From positions 1 through 29,875 of the forward strand of contig JAEDLR010000020.1 of assembly GCA_016295145.1 (NCBI GenBank): DNA of 29,875 nucleotides. Reading direction: 5' to 3'. The position numbers were made by a program, and so were the translations under genes. The notes beneath the pieces were generated by a model, which saw only the letters and a list, made by a program, of their open reading frames with translations, was not told the DNA's origin and searched no databases. Positions 23,123 to 29,875 of the stretch are shown here, in pieces; position 1 is the first letter of the stretch; the number at the start of each line of letters is the position of its first letter. Origin of the DNA: Oscillospiraceae bacterium (GTDB lineage: Bacteria > Bacillota > Clostridia > Oscillospirales > Ruminococcaceae).

Positions 23123-24163
23123 ATGGTTGAAATCAAAAATCTGACCAAATTCTACGGCGCACATCCAGCCGTGCAGGATATTTCCTTTACCGTCGGTGAT
23201 CACGAGGTCCTTGGCTTTCTGGGGCCAAACGGTGCGGGAAAATCCACCACAATGAACATGATTACCGGCTGCTTGCCGTCTACCGCAGGTACCGTGCTGG
23301 TGGATGGCTACGACATTGCCAAGGATCCCATAGAGGTCAAGCGCCGCATTGGTTATCTGCCGGAGCTGCCACCGGTTTACGGTGATATGCGTGTGCGCAG
23401 CTATCTGGAATTCGTTGCAGGTTTGAAGGGCATCCCGCGCAAGCAGCGTAAGAGCGAGGTGGACAATGCACTGGAGCGTTTGCATCTGGTGGATGTGCAG
23501 AAGCGCCTCGTCGGCAATCTTTCCAAGGGCTACCGTCAGCGTGTGGGATTTGCGCAGGCGCTGCTGGGTTCGCCGAAATTCCTGATTCTGGACGAGCCCA
23601 CCGTTGGCCTTGACCCGACACAGGTCATGGAGGTGCGCAATCTCATCAAAGATCTTGCCAAGGAGCACACCATTATCTTCTCCACGCATATTCTGGCGGA
23701 AGTCAGCGCGGTGTGTGAGCGCGTGGTCATCATCAACAAGGGGCAGATCCGTGCCGTGGACACCATTGAGAATCTTGCCGCCGCCGCTGAGGGCGACCCA
23801 ACCCTGCATATGAAGGTGGAGGGCGATGTGGAAAAGGTTTCCGCCATTATAAAAGGTGTAGAGGGCGTGCGCGCGTTGCGTGAAGTGGAATACATCTCCG
23901 CAGGAGTGAACAGCTATGAGGTCGTTGTGGCTGATGAAACCGTGCGCAAGACGCTGATGGCAACGCTGATCGAAGCGGATTGCATGGTGCTGGAGATCTC
24001 TGCGGAAAAGGCAAGCCTTGAGCAGGTATTCGTCAAGCTGACCACCCCCGACCGCAAAAAGACCCGTGCGGAGGAGTTCGAGGAGCTTGCACAGAAGCTG
24101 GAGGCTGATCGACTTGCCGAGGAAGCTGAGAATCCTTATAACGATGAGGAGGGAGACGCCTGA
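23123..24163 (+). CDS. ABC transporter ATPase (GldA-like)
   Basis: 346 residues. Walker A GPNGAGKST is at 34-42, signature LSKGYRQRVG from 133, and Walker B ILDEPT with Asp157 and Glu158. The LSKGYRQR form of the signature is typical of GldA/ABC-2 exporters. After the core (about 1-235) comes a regulatory domain and a charged Glu/Lys tail of 45 residues. It powers the membrane proteins encoded next. ATG 23123 is preferred: AAAGGGG lies 13 bases before it, whereas ATG 23093 sits in a hairpin and has no ribosome site. The stop overlaps the permease start (TGATG). Confidence 0.93.
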   Translation: MVEIKNLTKFYGAHPAVQDISFTVGDHEVLGFLGPNGAGKSTTMNMITGCLPSTAGTVLVDGYDIAKDPIEVKRRIGYLPELPPVYGDMRVRSYLEFVAGLKGIPRKQRKSEVDNALERLHLVDVQKRLVGNLSKGYRQRVGFAQALLGSPKFLILDEPTVGLDPTQVMEVRNLIKDLAKEHTIIFSTHILAEVSAVCERVVIINKGQIRAVDTIENLAAAAEGDPTLHMKVEGDVEKVSAIIKGVEGVRALREVEYISAGVNSYEVVVADETVRKTLMATLIEADCMVLEISAEKASLEQVFVKLTTPDRKKTRAEEFEELAQKLEADRLAEEAENPYNDEEGDA

Positions 24164-24894
24164 TGTTTGCGCTGTATAAAAAGGAAGTGCAGTCCTATTT
24201 TTATTCGCCCTTTGCTTATGTCATCTGCGCGCTGTTTATGCTGGTATTTTCGCTCAGCTTCATCAATGGCATTGGCAATATGAACTCTAATGTATTCAAG
24301 TTTTCGTTTTCCAATGTGTTTTATAACAACTTTTTCTACTTTATATTTATGATTCCCATGCTGACCATGCGTACCTTTGCCGAGGAGCGCAAAAACAGCA
24401 CCGAGACGTTGTTGCTTTCTGCGCCCATCTCCATTGTGAAGATCGTACTTGCAAAGTTCAGCGCAGTATCCACCGTGTTCCTGTGCATGATGCTCTGTTC
24501 GCTGTTCTTCCCACTGGTTGCCGCACTCAACGGCACCGTGATCGTCAGCAGCCTGATCTGTGGCTATATCGGCTTCTTCCTGTGGGGCCTGTTCTGCATC
24601 GCAGTGGGCGTGATGATCTCCGCCACCACCGATAACCCCATTCTGGCGGCAGTACTGGGTGAGGCAGCCATGCTGCTGATTATTTTCCTCGATAATTTCA
24701 CCGATTCGGCACTGGTGCAGTCGATTCCGGCGGTTGCCAAGGTGTTCCAGTGGTTCTCCACCGAGGCACGTTTCGTCAACTTCTCGCAGGGTCTGTTCGG
24801 TGTCGGCGATCTGGTGTTCTTCCTTTCGCTGACCCTTGTGGTGCTGGCATGGACTGTTATCATCATTGAAAAACGCCGCTGGAGCCGCGGTTGA
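24163..24894 (+). CDS. ABC-2 type permease (GldF-like)
   Basis: 243 residues with six predicted membrane helices. The start MFALYKKEVQSYFYSPFAY is the typical cytoplasmic lead-in of GldF/NosY-type permeases, and MRTFAEERKNSTETLLLSAP is the conserved coupling segment (key residues T-F-A-E-E-R-K). Start and stop are coupled to the neighbours. With the ATPase it should form the exporter core; the substrate is unknown. Confidence 0.93.
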   Translation: MFALYKKEVQSYFYSPFAYVICALFMLVFSLSFINGIGNMNSNVFKFSFSNVFYNNFFYFIFMIPMLTMRTFAEERKNSTETLLLSAPISIVKIVLAKFSAVSTVFLCMMLCSLFFPLVAALNGTVIVSSLICGYIGFFLWGLFCIAVGVMISATTDNPILAAVLGEAAMLLIIFLDNFTDSALVQSIPAVAKVFQWFSTEARFVNFSQGLFGVGDLVFFLSLTLVVLAWTVIIIEKRRWSRG

Positions 24895-24912
24895 TCGCAG
24901 GAGGAATAGTGT

Positions 24913-26394
24913 ATGAAAACCGTGGATATTCACGCAAAGAACAAGAAATTCACCGCCATTGCATGGGCACTTGCCGCATTGATGCTGGCTGTGATGATTC
25001 CGCTGAACCTGATTTTTGAGCGCCTTGATATCGACTTTGACATGACCAGCAACAGTATGTACACGCTGACCAAGACCACCACCGATTATCTGGATGCTCT
25101 GGACAAGCAGGGGGTTGTGGTGGATGTGTATTTCCTGACACCGATGGAAGAACTGAAGGGCGAACCGGAGGTGCTTGCACTCTACCAGACGCTGCTTGCC
25201 TATGATGCACATGCGTGCTTCAATCTGATCGACATTGACCCCGATACCGAGCCGCAAGTGCTGAAAGAGCTGAATCCTGACGGCTTCTACAATCTCTCTG
25301 ACGGCGACTTTTTGTTTGTGCATGGCGATATGGTTAAGCGTATGCCCGGCAAGCTGATGTATACCTACGAGTATGAAACCGGTGAGGACGGCAGCCAGAG
25401 CGTCATTTCGGCATCGTTTAATGCTGAGAACTACTTTACCGGTGCCATGAAATCCGTGGTGGATGGCGTACAGCCCACCGTGTACTTCCTGGAAGGGCAT
25501 GGCGAGATTCCGCTTACAAAGATGACAAAGCTGCAAGCAAACCTTGGTAACTACAACTACGGCGCCGCGCAGTTGAATCTCATTAACGCGGAAAAAGTGC
25601 CCGATGATGCCTGTATTGTAATGATTCCGGGCCCCACCTCTGATATCACGGATGCGGAGTACGAAAAGCTTTCCGATTTTCTGGATCTGGGCGGCAATGT
25701 CACACTGTTGATGACCCCCAATGACGCAAAACTTTCCTACACAAATCTTTCGTCTCTGATGGCGGAGTTTTGCATCGGCATGGATTACGATCGCGTGTAT
25801 GAGACCGATACCGCACGCCATGCATCGGGTAACCCCTATATTTTCTTGTGCGATCTGAAGCCTGCCGGCGACAATGCCAAGGTTGACCTGACCGGCGCAC
25901 TGCTGGAGGATAGCGCCCTTCTGACATATATGCCTGCATCCCGTAGCTTCTACAGTATTTTCGGCAGCAATTATCAGACTTTGAACATGGATACCCTGAT
26001 CGCTACGCAGAATACCGCCTGCGGTGAGCCTTACGGCGGCACTTTTGAAGACCCCGACCCCATTGTGGGGAAGGAGATGTATCTTGCCATGTACTCTGAG
26101 GATTCTTTGCGTAAATACGCAAAGATGGCAGTATTCGGCTCTGCGGAGTTTATTACGGACGAGGCAATGGCAACGGATTACTATATCAACCCTGTCAACC
26201 TATTCCTCTCCACCATCACATGGATGTATAACAGCGATGTGGATATGGAGATCGCCAATAAGAATAAAACCTACGATGCCCTGAAGGTCAACAGCGAGGA
26301 TGCCGCAACAGGTTACATCGCACTGTTTGTGGCAGTGCCCTGCATGATCGCGCTGGTGGGCGTTATTATCTGGCTGAGGAGGAAGGACGCATGA
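24913..26394 (+). CDS. GldG-like extracellular-domain subunit
   Basis: 493 residues. One N-terminal membrane helix (about 14-35) is followed by FDMTSNSMYTLT, the start typical of GldG-type proteins (a domain of the ABC_transp_aux kind). A large outside domain follows, with YFLEGHGEIPL and VMIPGPTSDIT, and a second helix (about 466-486) lies near the end. In gliding Bacteroidetes GldG works with GldF and GldA. In Clostridia the same trio is common but gliding is not, so an envelope export or remodelling role is more likely. AGGAGG precedes the ATG. The stop overlaps the next start (ATGA). Confidence 0.9.
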   Translation: MKTVDIHAKNKKFTAIAWALAALMLAVMIPLNLIFERLDIDFDMTSNSMYTLTKTTTDYLDALDKQGVVVDVYFLTPMEELKGEPEVLALYQTLLAYDAHACFNLIDIDPDTEPQVLKELNPDGFYNLSDGDFLFVHGDMVKRMPGKLMYTYEYETGEDGSQSVISASFNAENYFTGAMKSVVDGVQPTVYFLEGHGEIPLTKMTKLQANLGNYNYGAAQLNLINAEKVPDDACIVMIPGPTSDITDAEYEKLSDFLDLGGNVTLLMTPNDAKLSYTNLSSLMAEFCIGMDYDRVYETDTARHASGNPYIFLCDLKPAGDNAKVDLTGALLEDSALLTYMPASRSFYSIFGSNYQTLNMDTLIATQNTACGEPYGGTFEDPDPIVGKEMYLAMYSEDSLRKYAKMAVFGSAEFITDEAMATDYYINPVNLFLSTITWMYNSDVDMEIANKNKTYDALKVNSEDAATGYIALFVAVPCMIALVGVIIWLRRKDA

Positions 26395-27803
26395 AGCCCG
26401 TTCGCTGGATCATTGCTCTTGCGGTTGCCGTAATCGCGCTCTGCGCCGTCTATTTTGTGGTGGATCACAAGGCAGATGACCGTGAGCGTCATCAGCAGCT
26501 CGGCGTAGGCAAAACGCTGTTTTCCTTTGATGCTTCCAGCATCAGCCGTGTGACACTGGAAAGTGAGGACGGGTATTTCGCCTTTGACTGGGATGCCGTC
26601 AATGCCACATGGCAGCTTGCCAGTGCGGACCAGTTCAGTTTTAATACTTACGCAATTTCCACCATCTGTAATTATTTCAGCGAGCTTTCGTCTGAAAAGA
26701 CCGTGGTGTTTGATTGTCAGGATACCGCCGTTTACGGCTTTGATGCGCCCACCGTGCTGAAGGTCTATACCACGGATAAAGGGGAAGAAGCCCCCTATGT
26801 GCTGTATGTGGGCGATAGTACCCCCACCTATGATGCATATTATGCCATGCTGCCCGATTCCAATGATGTGTACACCATTGGCTATACCCAAGGCTCTATC
26901 TTCTGTGCCGATAAAAATATGCTGAAAAATACCTACCTCTTTGATACATTCAGCACGTTGGTGGATGCTTACCAGTTGATACGCGATGGGGAGACTGTTT
27001 TTTCGCTGGAGCGCGACAGCGATGCGCTCTGGCAGATGACCTATCCTCGCCCGTATACTGTACACGCTTCGAATATCACCAACCTGATGGACAGTCTGGT
27101 GCGTGTGCAAGTGGATTCGTTCGTGGAGGAAAACCCCACAGACCTTGCAAAATACGGTCTGGACAAACCCCGCTATGTACTGAAGCTGCGCGGCACCATC
27201 AACGGCAATGCCGTTAGCCGGGAGCTGCTCTTTGGCAATATGATTACCGAAAACGACAACGAGACGCAGATGTACGGGTATATCTCTGACAGCAAGCAGG
27301 TATTTATCGTCACCAAGGCAGCAGTCAGCTTTTTAGAGCAGGACACTACGGCGTATATTCTGCCCTATTGCGTGGATGTGAGCATCGAAGATCTGAGCAA
27401 GATCGAGATCAACATGGGTACGGTGTACGATCTGCACGAAACCCTCTATCTCGATTACGCCAACGAGCAGTATGCGCTGGGCGATATCGACATTGATGCC
27501 TATGAGGATGAGAATATTCTCACCCTGTACCAGAATTTCTACCGTGCGGTCGCCAATCTGCAATTCTCCGCTATGGATCTGGATGCCGTGCCGGAGGGCG
27601 AAGCTGCTGTGACAATTCTGTATACGCACCTGGATGGCAGCGTGACTTCCGCAGAATTTGTGCCGAAGGCAGAAAACGATTTTTATCTGGTGGTCAACGG
27701 CGAATATACGGGCCTTACCGTGCGACTGAATCGCTTTACCGGCAGTGCCGGTATGGTCTTCAGCTATGAAGCACTGCTGAAGGGGCTGAAAGATGCCAAG
27801 TGA
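26391..27803 (+). CDS. DUF4340 membrane-anchored protein
   Basis: 470 residues with one N-terminal membrane helix (about 6-24) and an extracellular remainder. Repeated strand patterns such as LFSFDASSISRVTLES and YGFDAPTVLKVYTTD fit DUF4340, which occurs as the fourth gene of GldA-F-G sets in Firmicutes and Bacteroidetes. Its role is unknown; a substrate-receiving or structural partner of the exporter is likely from context. It starts within the GldG-like stop codon, so all four genes are translationally coupled or nearly so. A terminator follows 22 bases after the stop. Confidence 0.88.
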   Translation: MKPVRWIIALAVAVIALCAVYFVVDHKADDRERHQQLGVGKTLFSFDASSISRVTLESEDGYFAFDWDAVNATWQLASADQFSFNTYAISTICNYFSELSSEKTVVFDCQDTAVYGFDAPTVLKVYTTDKGEEAPYVLYVGDSTPTYDAYYAMLPDSNDVYTIGYTQGSIFCADKNMLKNTYLFDTFSTLVDAYQLIRDGETVFSLERDSDALWQMTYPRPYTVHASNITNLMDSLVRVQVDSFVEENPTDLAKYGLDKPRYVLKLRGTINGNAVSRELLFGNMITENDNETQMYGYISDSKQVFIVTKAAVSFLEQDTTAYILPYCVDVSIEDLSKIEINMGTVYDLHETLYLDYANEQYALGDIDIDAYEDENILTLYQNFYRAVANLQFSAMDLDAVPEGEAAVTILYTHLDGSVTSAEFVPKAENDFYLVVNGEYTGLTVRLNRFTGSAGMVFSYEALLKGLKDAK

Positions 27804-27825
27804 TTGGCACGGAACCAAAAGAAAT

Positions 27826-27857
27826 GCCGCATCCGATGGCTTGGGTGCGGCGTTTTT
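27826..27857 (+). terminator. Terminator of the Gld-type operon
   Basis: A 9-bp stem with one G-U pair (27826-27834 with 27843-27851), an 8-base loop, then GTTTTT. Confidence 0.85.
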
Positions 27858-27858
27858 G

Positions 27859-27887
27859 TTGACAAAACCGCAACATTATGATAGAAT
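27859..27887 (+). promoter_or_regulatory. Sigma-A promoter of the DUF4129-like / GH3 genes
   Basis: TTGACA (27859-27864), 17 bases, then TAGAAT (27882-27887). It starts two bases after the T run of the previous terminator. Confidence 0.88.
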
Positions 27888-27917
27888 GAAATGAGCTGCA
27901 AGAAAAGAGGTGTAACC

Positions 27918-29228
27918 ATGGGGCTTGTCGCCTTGTTCCCCGAATTTTTCGGCCTGCTTTCACGCATTCTGACCCTGTTTCCCATATGGGTCACTGTCAT
28001 ATGTTTTGCGTCCCCCAATCATGCCACGCCCCTGCATTGCTACGGTCTGCTGTTGCTTTGCGGTATGCTGCCTGCGTTGCTGGGCAGATTTACAAGAATC
28101 GGGCAGAACCGCGTTGTTCGTGGCATACTGGTCTGCCTTTGTGCCGTGGGATGTATCTTTGCCACCCGCAGTGGGGTCGGCGATGTTGCGGCGGTGTCAC
28201 TCTCTGTGGTTACCGCGATATTCGGCGGATTGGCATCCCAAAAGGAATCCGATGGGCTGTTTGACCGCGCCACCTTTGTGGGCTATCTCACACTGGAAAC
28301 CGTGTCGCTGATTTTGCTTGCTGTGGTGGAGATTTCCGTTTCCATGCCCCTTGCCATCGCGCTGACAGCCTACCAGAGCATTGTGTTTTTGCTGCTGTGC
28401 AACCGATATCATCTGCTGCGGCTGGTCAATCGCCGCTGCGACGGCGGTATGCCCGTGCCCACGGAGATCCTGCGCAGTAACCGTCGGTTGGTAATCGGTA
28501 TCATTCTGGGCTGTGCCGGTATTTTTTTGCTGGGGAAACCCATCATTGTGCTGCTGCAGCATCTGTTGGATGGCGGTATTGCGCTGCTCGTGCTGCTGTG
28601 CAAGAATATCATCGCATTGATTCGTACCATGGGCGGCGGTGCCCCTGCGGCGCCCTCTGACAGTACAGAGGATGCTACCCCTGCACCTGTACCCGTTGCG
28701 GGCAGCAATCCATGGTGGTCACTGCTGTATCTGCTGTTGATCCCCATGGTGGTGTTCATCTGGCGGGTTTTGCTGCGTGATTTTTTGGGCGATCTGTTGG
28801 GAAGTCTGCGACAGCGTATGCGGCGTGTGCAGTCACGGGGTCAGGAAGCGCAAATCAATACACATCGGGAGTATGAGGATATCGAAACGTTTTGTGAGGC
28901 AGAGGATACGGTAGATCGGGCGGCACTGCGCAGTTGGAAAAGAGCCTGCCGCAAGTGGAAGAAAATGCCCGACTCCGAGAAAAAGCTGCAGGAGGGTTAC
29001 CGCCTTGTCCTCTGTGCGCCTGCGTGGGGGGGTGCCCAGCCCCTGCCCTCTGAAACGCCCCGGGAGATTTTGCAACGGGGCGCACAGGCATTGCCCCCCG
29101 TTGTGCATGGGCGGCTGGAACAGTTCACCGCGGACTACCAACAGGTTCGTTACGGCGGTTATGCGCTGCTGCCGTATATGCTGAAAGAGCTGGCGCAATT
29201 GCTGACCGATGTCAGCCATCAACCATAG
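27918..29228 (+). CDS. Membrane protein with DUF4129-like C-terminal domain
   Basis: 436 residues from ATG 27918, preceded by AGAGGTG; an earlier ATG at 27891 lies within a few bases of the promoter. About six membrane helices occupy residues 1-220. A Pro/Ala/Ser/Thr loop follows (about 240-260), then another helix and a cytoplasmic tail. The tail has the DUF4129 look: R-x-W-K-R-A, then a TPREILQRGAQALP block, then a late QVRYGGYALLP. DUF4129 proteins accompany transglutaminase (TgpA-like), DUF58 and MoxR genes in envelope functions; none of these is present here. The GH3 gene starts 19 bases downstream and is probably co-transcribed. Confidence 0.65.
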   Translation: MGLVALFPEFFGLLSRILTLFPIWVTVICFASPNHATPLHCYGLLLLCGMLPALLGRFTRIGQNRVVRGILVCLCAVGCIFATRSGVGDVAAVSLSVVTAIFGGLASQKESDGLFDRATFVGYLTLETVSLILLAVVEISVSMPLAIALTAYQSIVFLLLCNRYHLLRLVNRRCDGGMPVPTEILRSNRRLVIGIILGCAGIFLLGKPIIVLLQHLLDGGIALLVLLCKNIIALIRTMGGGAPAAPSDSTEDATPAPVPVAGSNPWWSLLYLLLIPMVVFIWRVLLRDFLGDLLGSLRQRMRRVQSRGQEAQINTHREYEDIETFCEAEDTVDRAALRSWKRACRKWKKMPDSEKKLQEGYRLVLCAPAWGGAQPLPSETPREILQRGAQALPPVVHGRLEQFTADYQQVRYGGYALLPYMLKELAQLLTDVSHQP

Positions 29229-29247
29229 AATTTACAGGAGGCTTGCT

Positions 29248-29875
29248 ATGCAGATTCCACAGGATGCCACACAGCTTACCCCCGCGCAGCAGATTCGTCT
29301 GGTGGGCGGCGGTTCCTTTTTCGGTTCTGCCCGTATACCCGAAGCGGAGATTCCGCGCCTGCAGCTGCTGGACGGCGGCACGGGCATGAATTTCGAGCAA
29401 CTGTTTGGTGATTTTTTAAGCGATGCAGGCTACGGCGGTATCGGCAGTGATGCCCTGCGTGCCGTGCTTGCCAATTTCTATACGCCGGAAAACCTTTCCG
29501 ATGACGAATCCAAGGCACTGTACCACTGGATCTATGCCCGTTTGCAGGAGCGTTTCCCTGCTATGACGCCCCCCGGCTGCTATCCCCCCGGTATTTTGTT
29601 GGGTGCTACATGGTCGCCTGAGGCAGTGGGCGCGGTAGGCGAGGCGTTGGGCATGGAGGCGCGCGCCTACGGCGTGAATGTGCTGCTGGGTACGCCAAAT
29701 GTCAATCTGCACCGCGATGTGCGCAACGGCCGCCTGTTTGAGGGCTATTCCGAGGATCCCTGTCTGGTTTCCGCGCTTGCTCCCGCATTGGTCAAAGGGG
29801 TGCAGAAATACGGCGTTGCGGCAAATGTCAAGCATTTTGCTGCCAATAATCAGGAAACCAACCGTCTGGGCATCA
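29248..29875 (+). CDS. Glycoside hydrolase family 3 beta-glucosidase (N-terminal part)
   Basis: 209 complete codons are visible and the frame runs off the right edge. No signal peptide, so cytoplasmic. GH3 marks: Asp42 in LLDGGTGM, TWSPEAVGAVGEALGMEA (key residues W, G-E-A-L-G-E/M-A), HRDVRNGR from His155, FEGYSEDP, and Lys195-His196 in VKHFAANNQETNR, the usual substrate-binding pair. The nucleophile Asp lies beyond the window. A likely job is splitting imported cellobiose or other beta-glucosides, which would fit the secreted GH48. ATG 29248 follows AGGAGG by 6 bases. Confidence 0.93.
   Translation, partial: MQIPQDATQLTPAQQIRLVGGGSFFGSARIPEAEIPRLQLLDGGTGMNFEQLFGDFLSDAGYGGIGSDALRAVLANFYTPENLSDDESKALYHWIYARLQERFPAMTPPGCYPPGILLGATWSPEAVGAVGEALGMEARAYGVNVLLGTPNVNLHRDVRNGRLFEGYSEDPCLVSALAPALVKGVQKYGVAANVKHFAANNQETNRLGI

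Noticed and set aside
24136..25821. 561-codon minus-strand frame opposite the Gld-type genes
   Set aside because: Low-complexity His/Gln-rich translation, typical of an antisense shadow; the plus-strand genes have family motifs and coupled starts.

Overview
The window looks like chromosomal DNA from a Gram-positive, anaerobic, fibre-degrading Clostridia member of the Ruminococcus / Oscillospiraceae type. The main evidence is a secreted GH48 cellobiohydrolase ending in a dockerin module (a cellulosome component). Also typical are a DUF4358 lipoprotein domain next to MBOAT and DHHW O-acetylation genes, a DUF1292 protein, strong AAAGGA/GGAGG ribosome binding sites and classical sigma-A promoters. 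By eye the base composition is moderate, about half G+C. This fits a Ruminococcus champanellensis-like species better than a low-GC one, but the species is inference. No tRNA, rRNA, CRISPR array, insertion sequence or prophage gene was seen.

Layout. 1-135: the tail of an unknown gene and its terminator. 210-4851: an operon for O-acetylation of an extracellular or wall polymer (DUF4358::DHHW fusion, MBOAT acyltransferase, second DHHW protein, DUF1292 protein). 5017-6639: a divergent CPBP/CAAX-protease-like membrane protein followed by tadA. 6742-11513: an amino-sugar cluster with an SDR epimerase, an atypical ROK sugar kinase and one protein that joins NagA (GlcNAc-6-P deacetylase) to a NahK-like kinase. 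11577-14077: ddl and murF, translationally coupled, which make D-Ala-D-Ala and add it to the peptidoglycan precursor. 14098-14939: a GNAT acetyltransferase behind a strong promoter and a structured leader of about 150 nt. 15084-17221 (minus strand): a LURP-one-related protein and an ABC-F ATPase. 17306-18358: a DUF4190-like and a DUF2752 membrane protein. 18339-19783: a GH43 enzyme without a signal peptide. 19867-22794 (minus): the GH48-dockerin cellulase with a perfect-consensus promoter, a palindromic operator candidate and a leader of about 320 nt. 23036-27857: a Gld-type ABC exporter set (ATPase, permease, GldG-like, DUF4340). 27859-29875: a DUF4129-like membrane protein and the start of a GH3 beta-glucosidase.

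How the parts fit together. Secreted GH48 would release cello-oligosaccharides. Leaderless GH43 and GH3 enzymes would finish imported oligosaccharides in the cytoplasm. The amino-sugar cluster, ddl-murF, the acetylation operon and the Gld-like exporter all concern the cell envelope or its recycling. The most unusual items are the NagA::NahK-like fusion and its cluster, the DUF4358::DHHW fusion, the GH48 control region with two in-phase TGAATTCA palindromes, and the GNAT leader with mutually exclusive stems. Functions are assigned from recalled family motifs; no database search was run.
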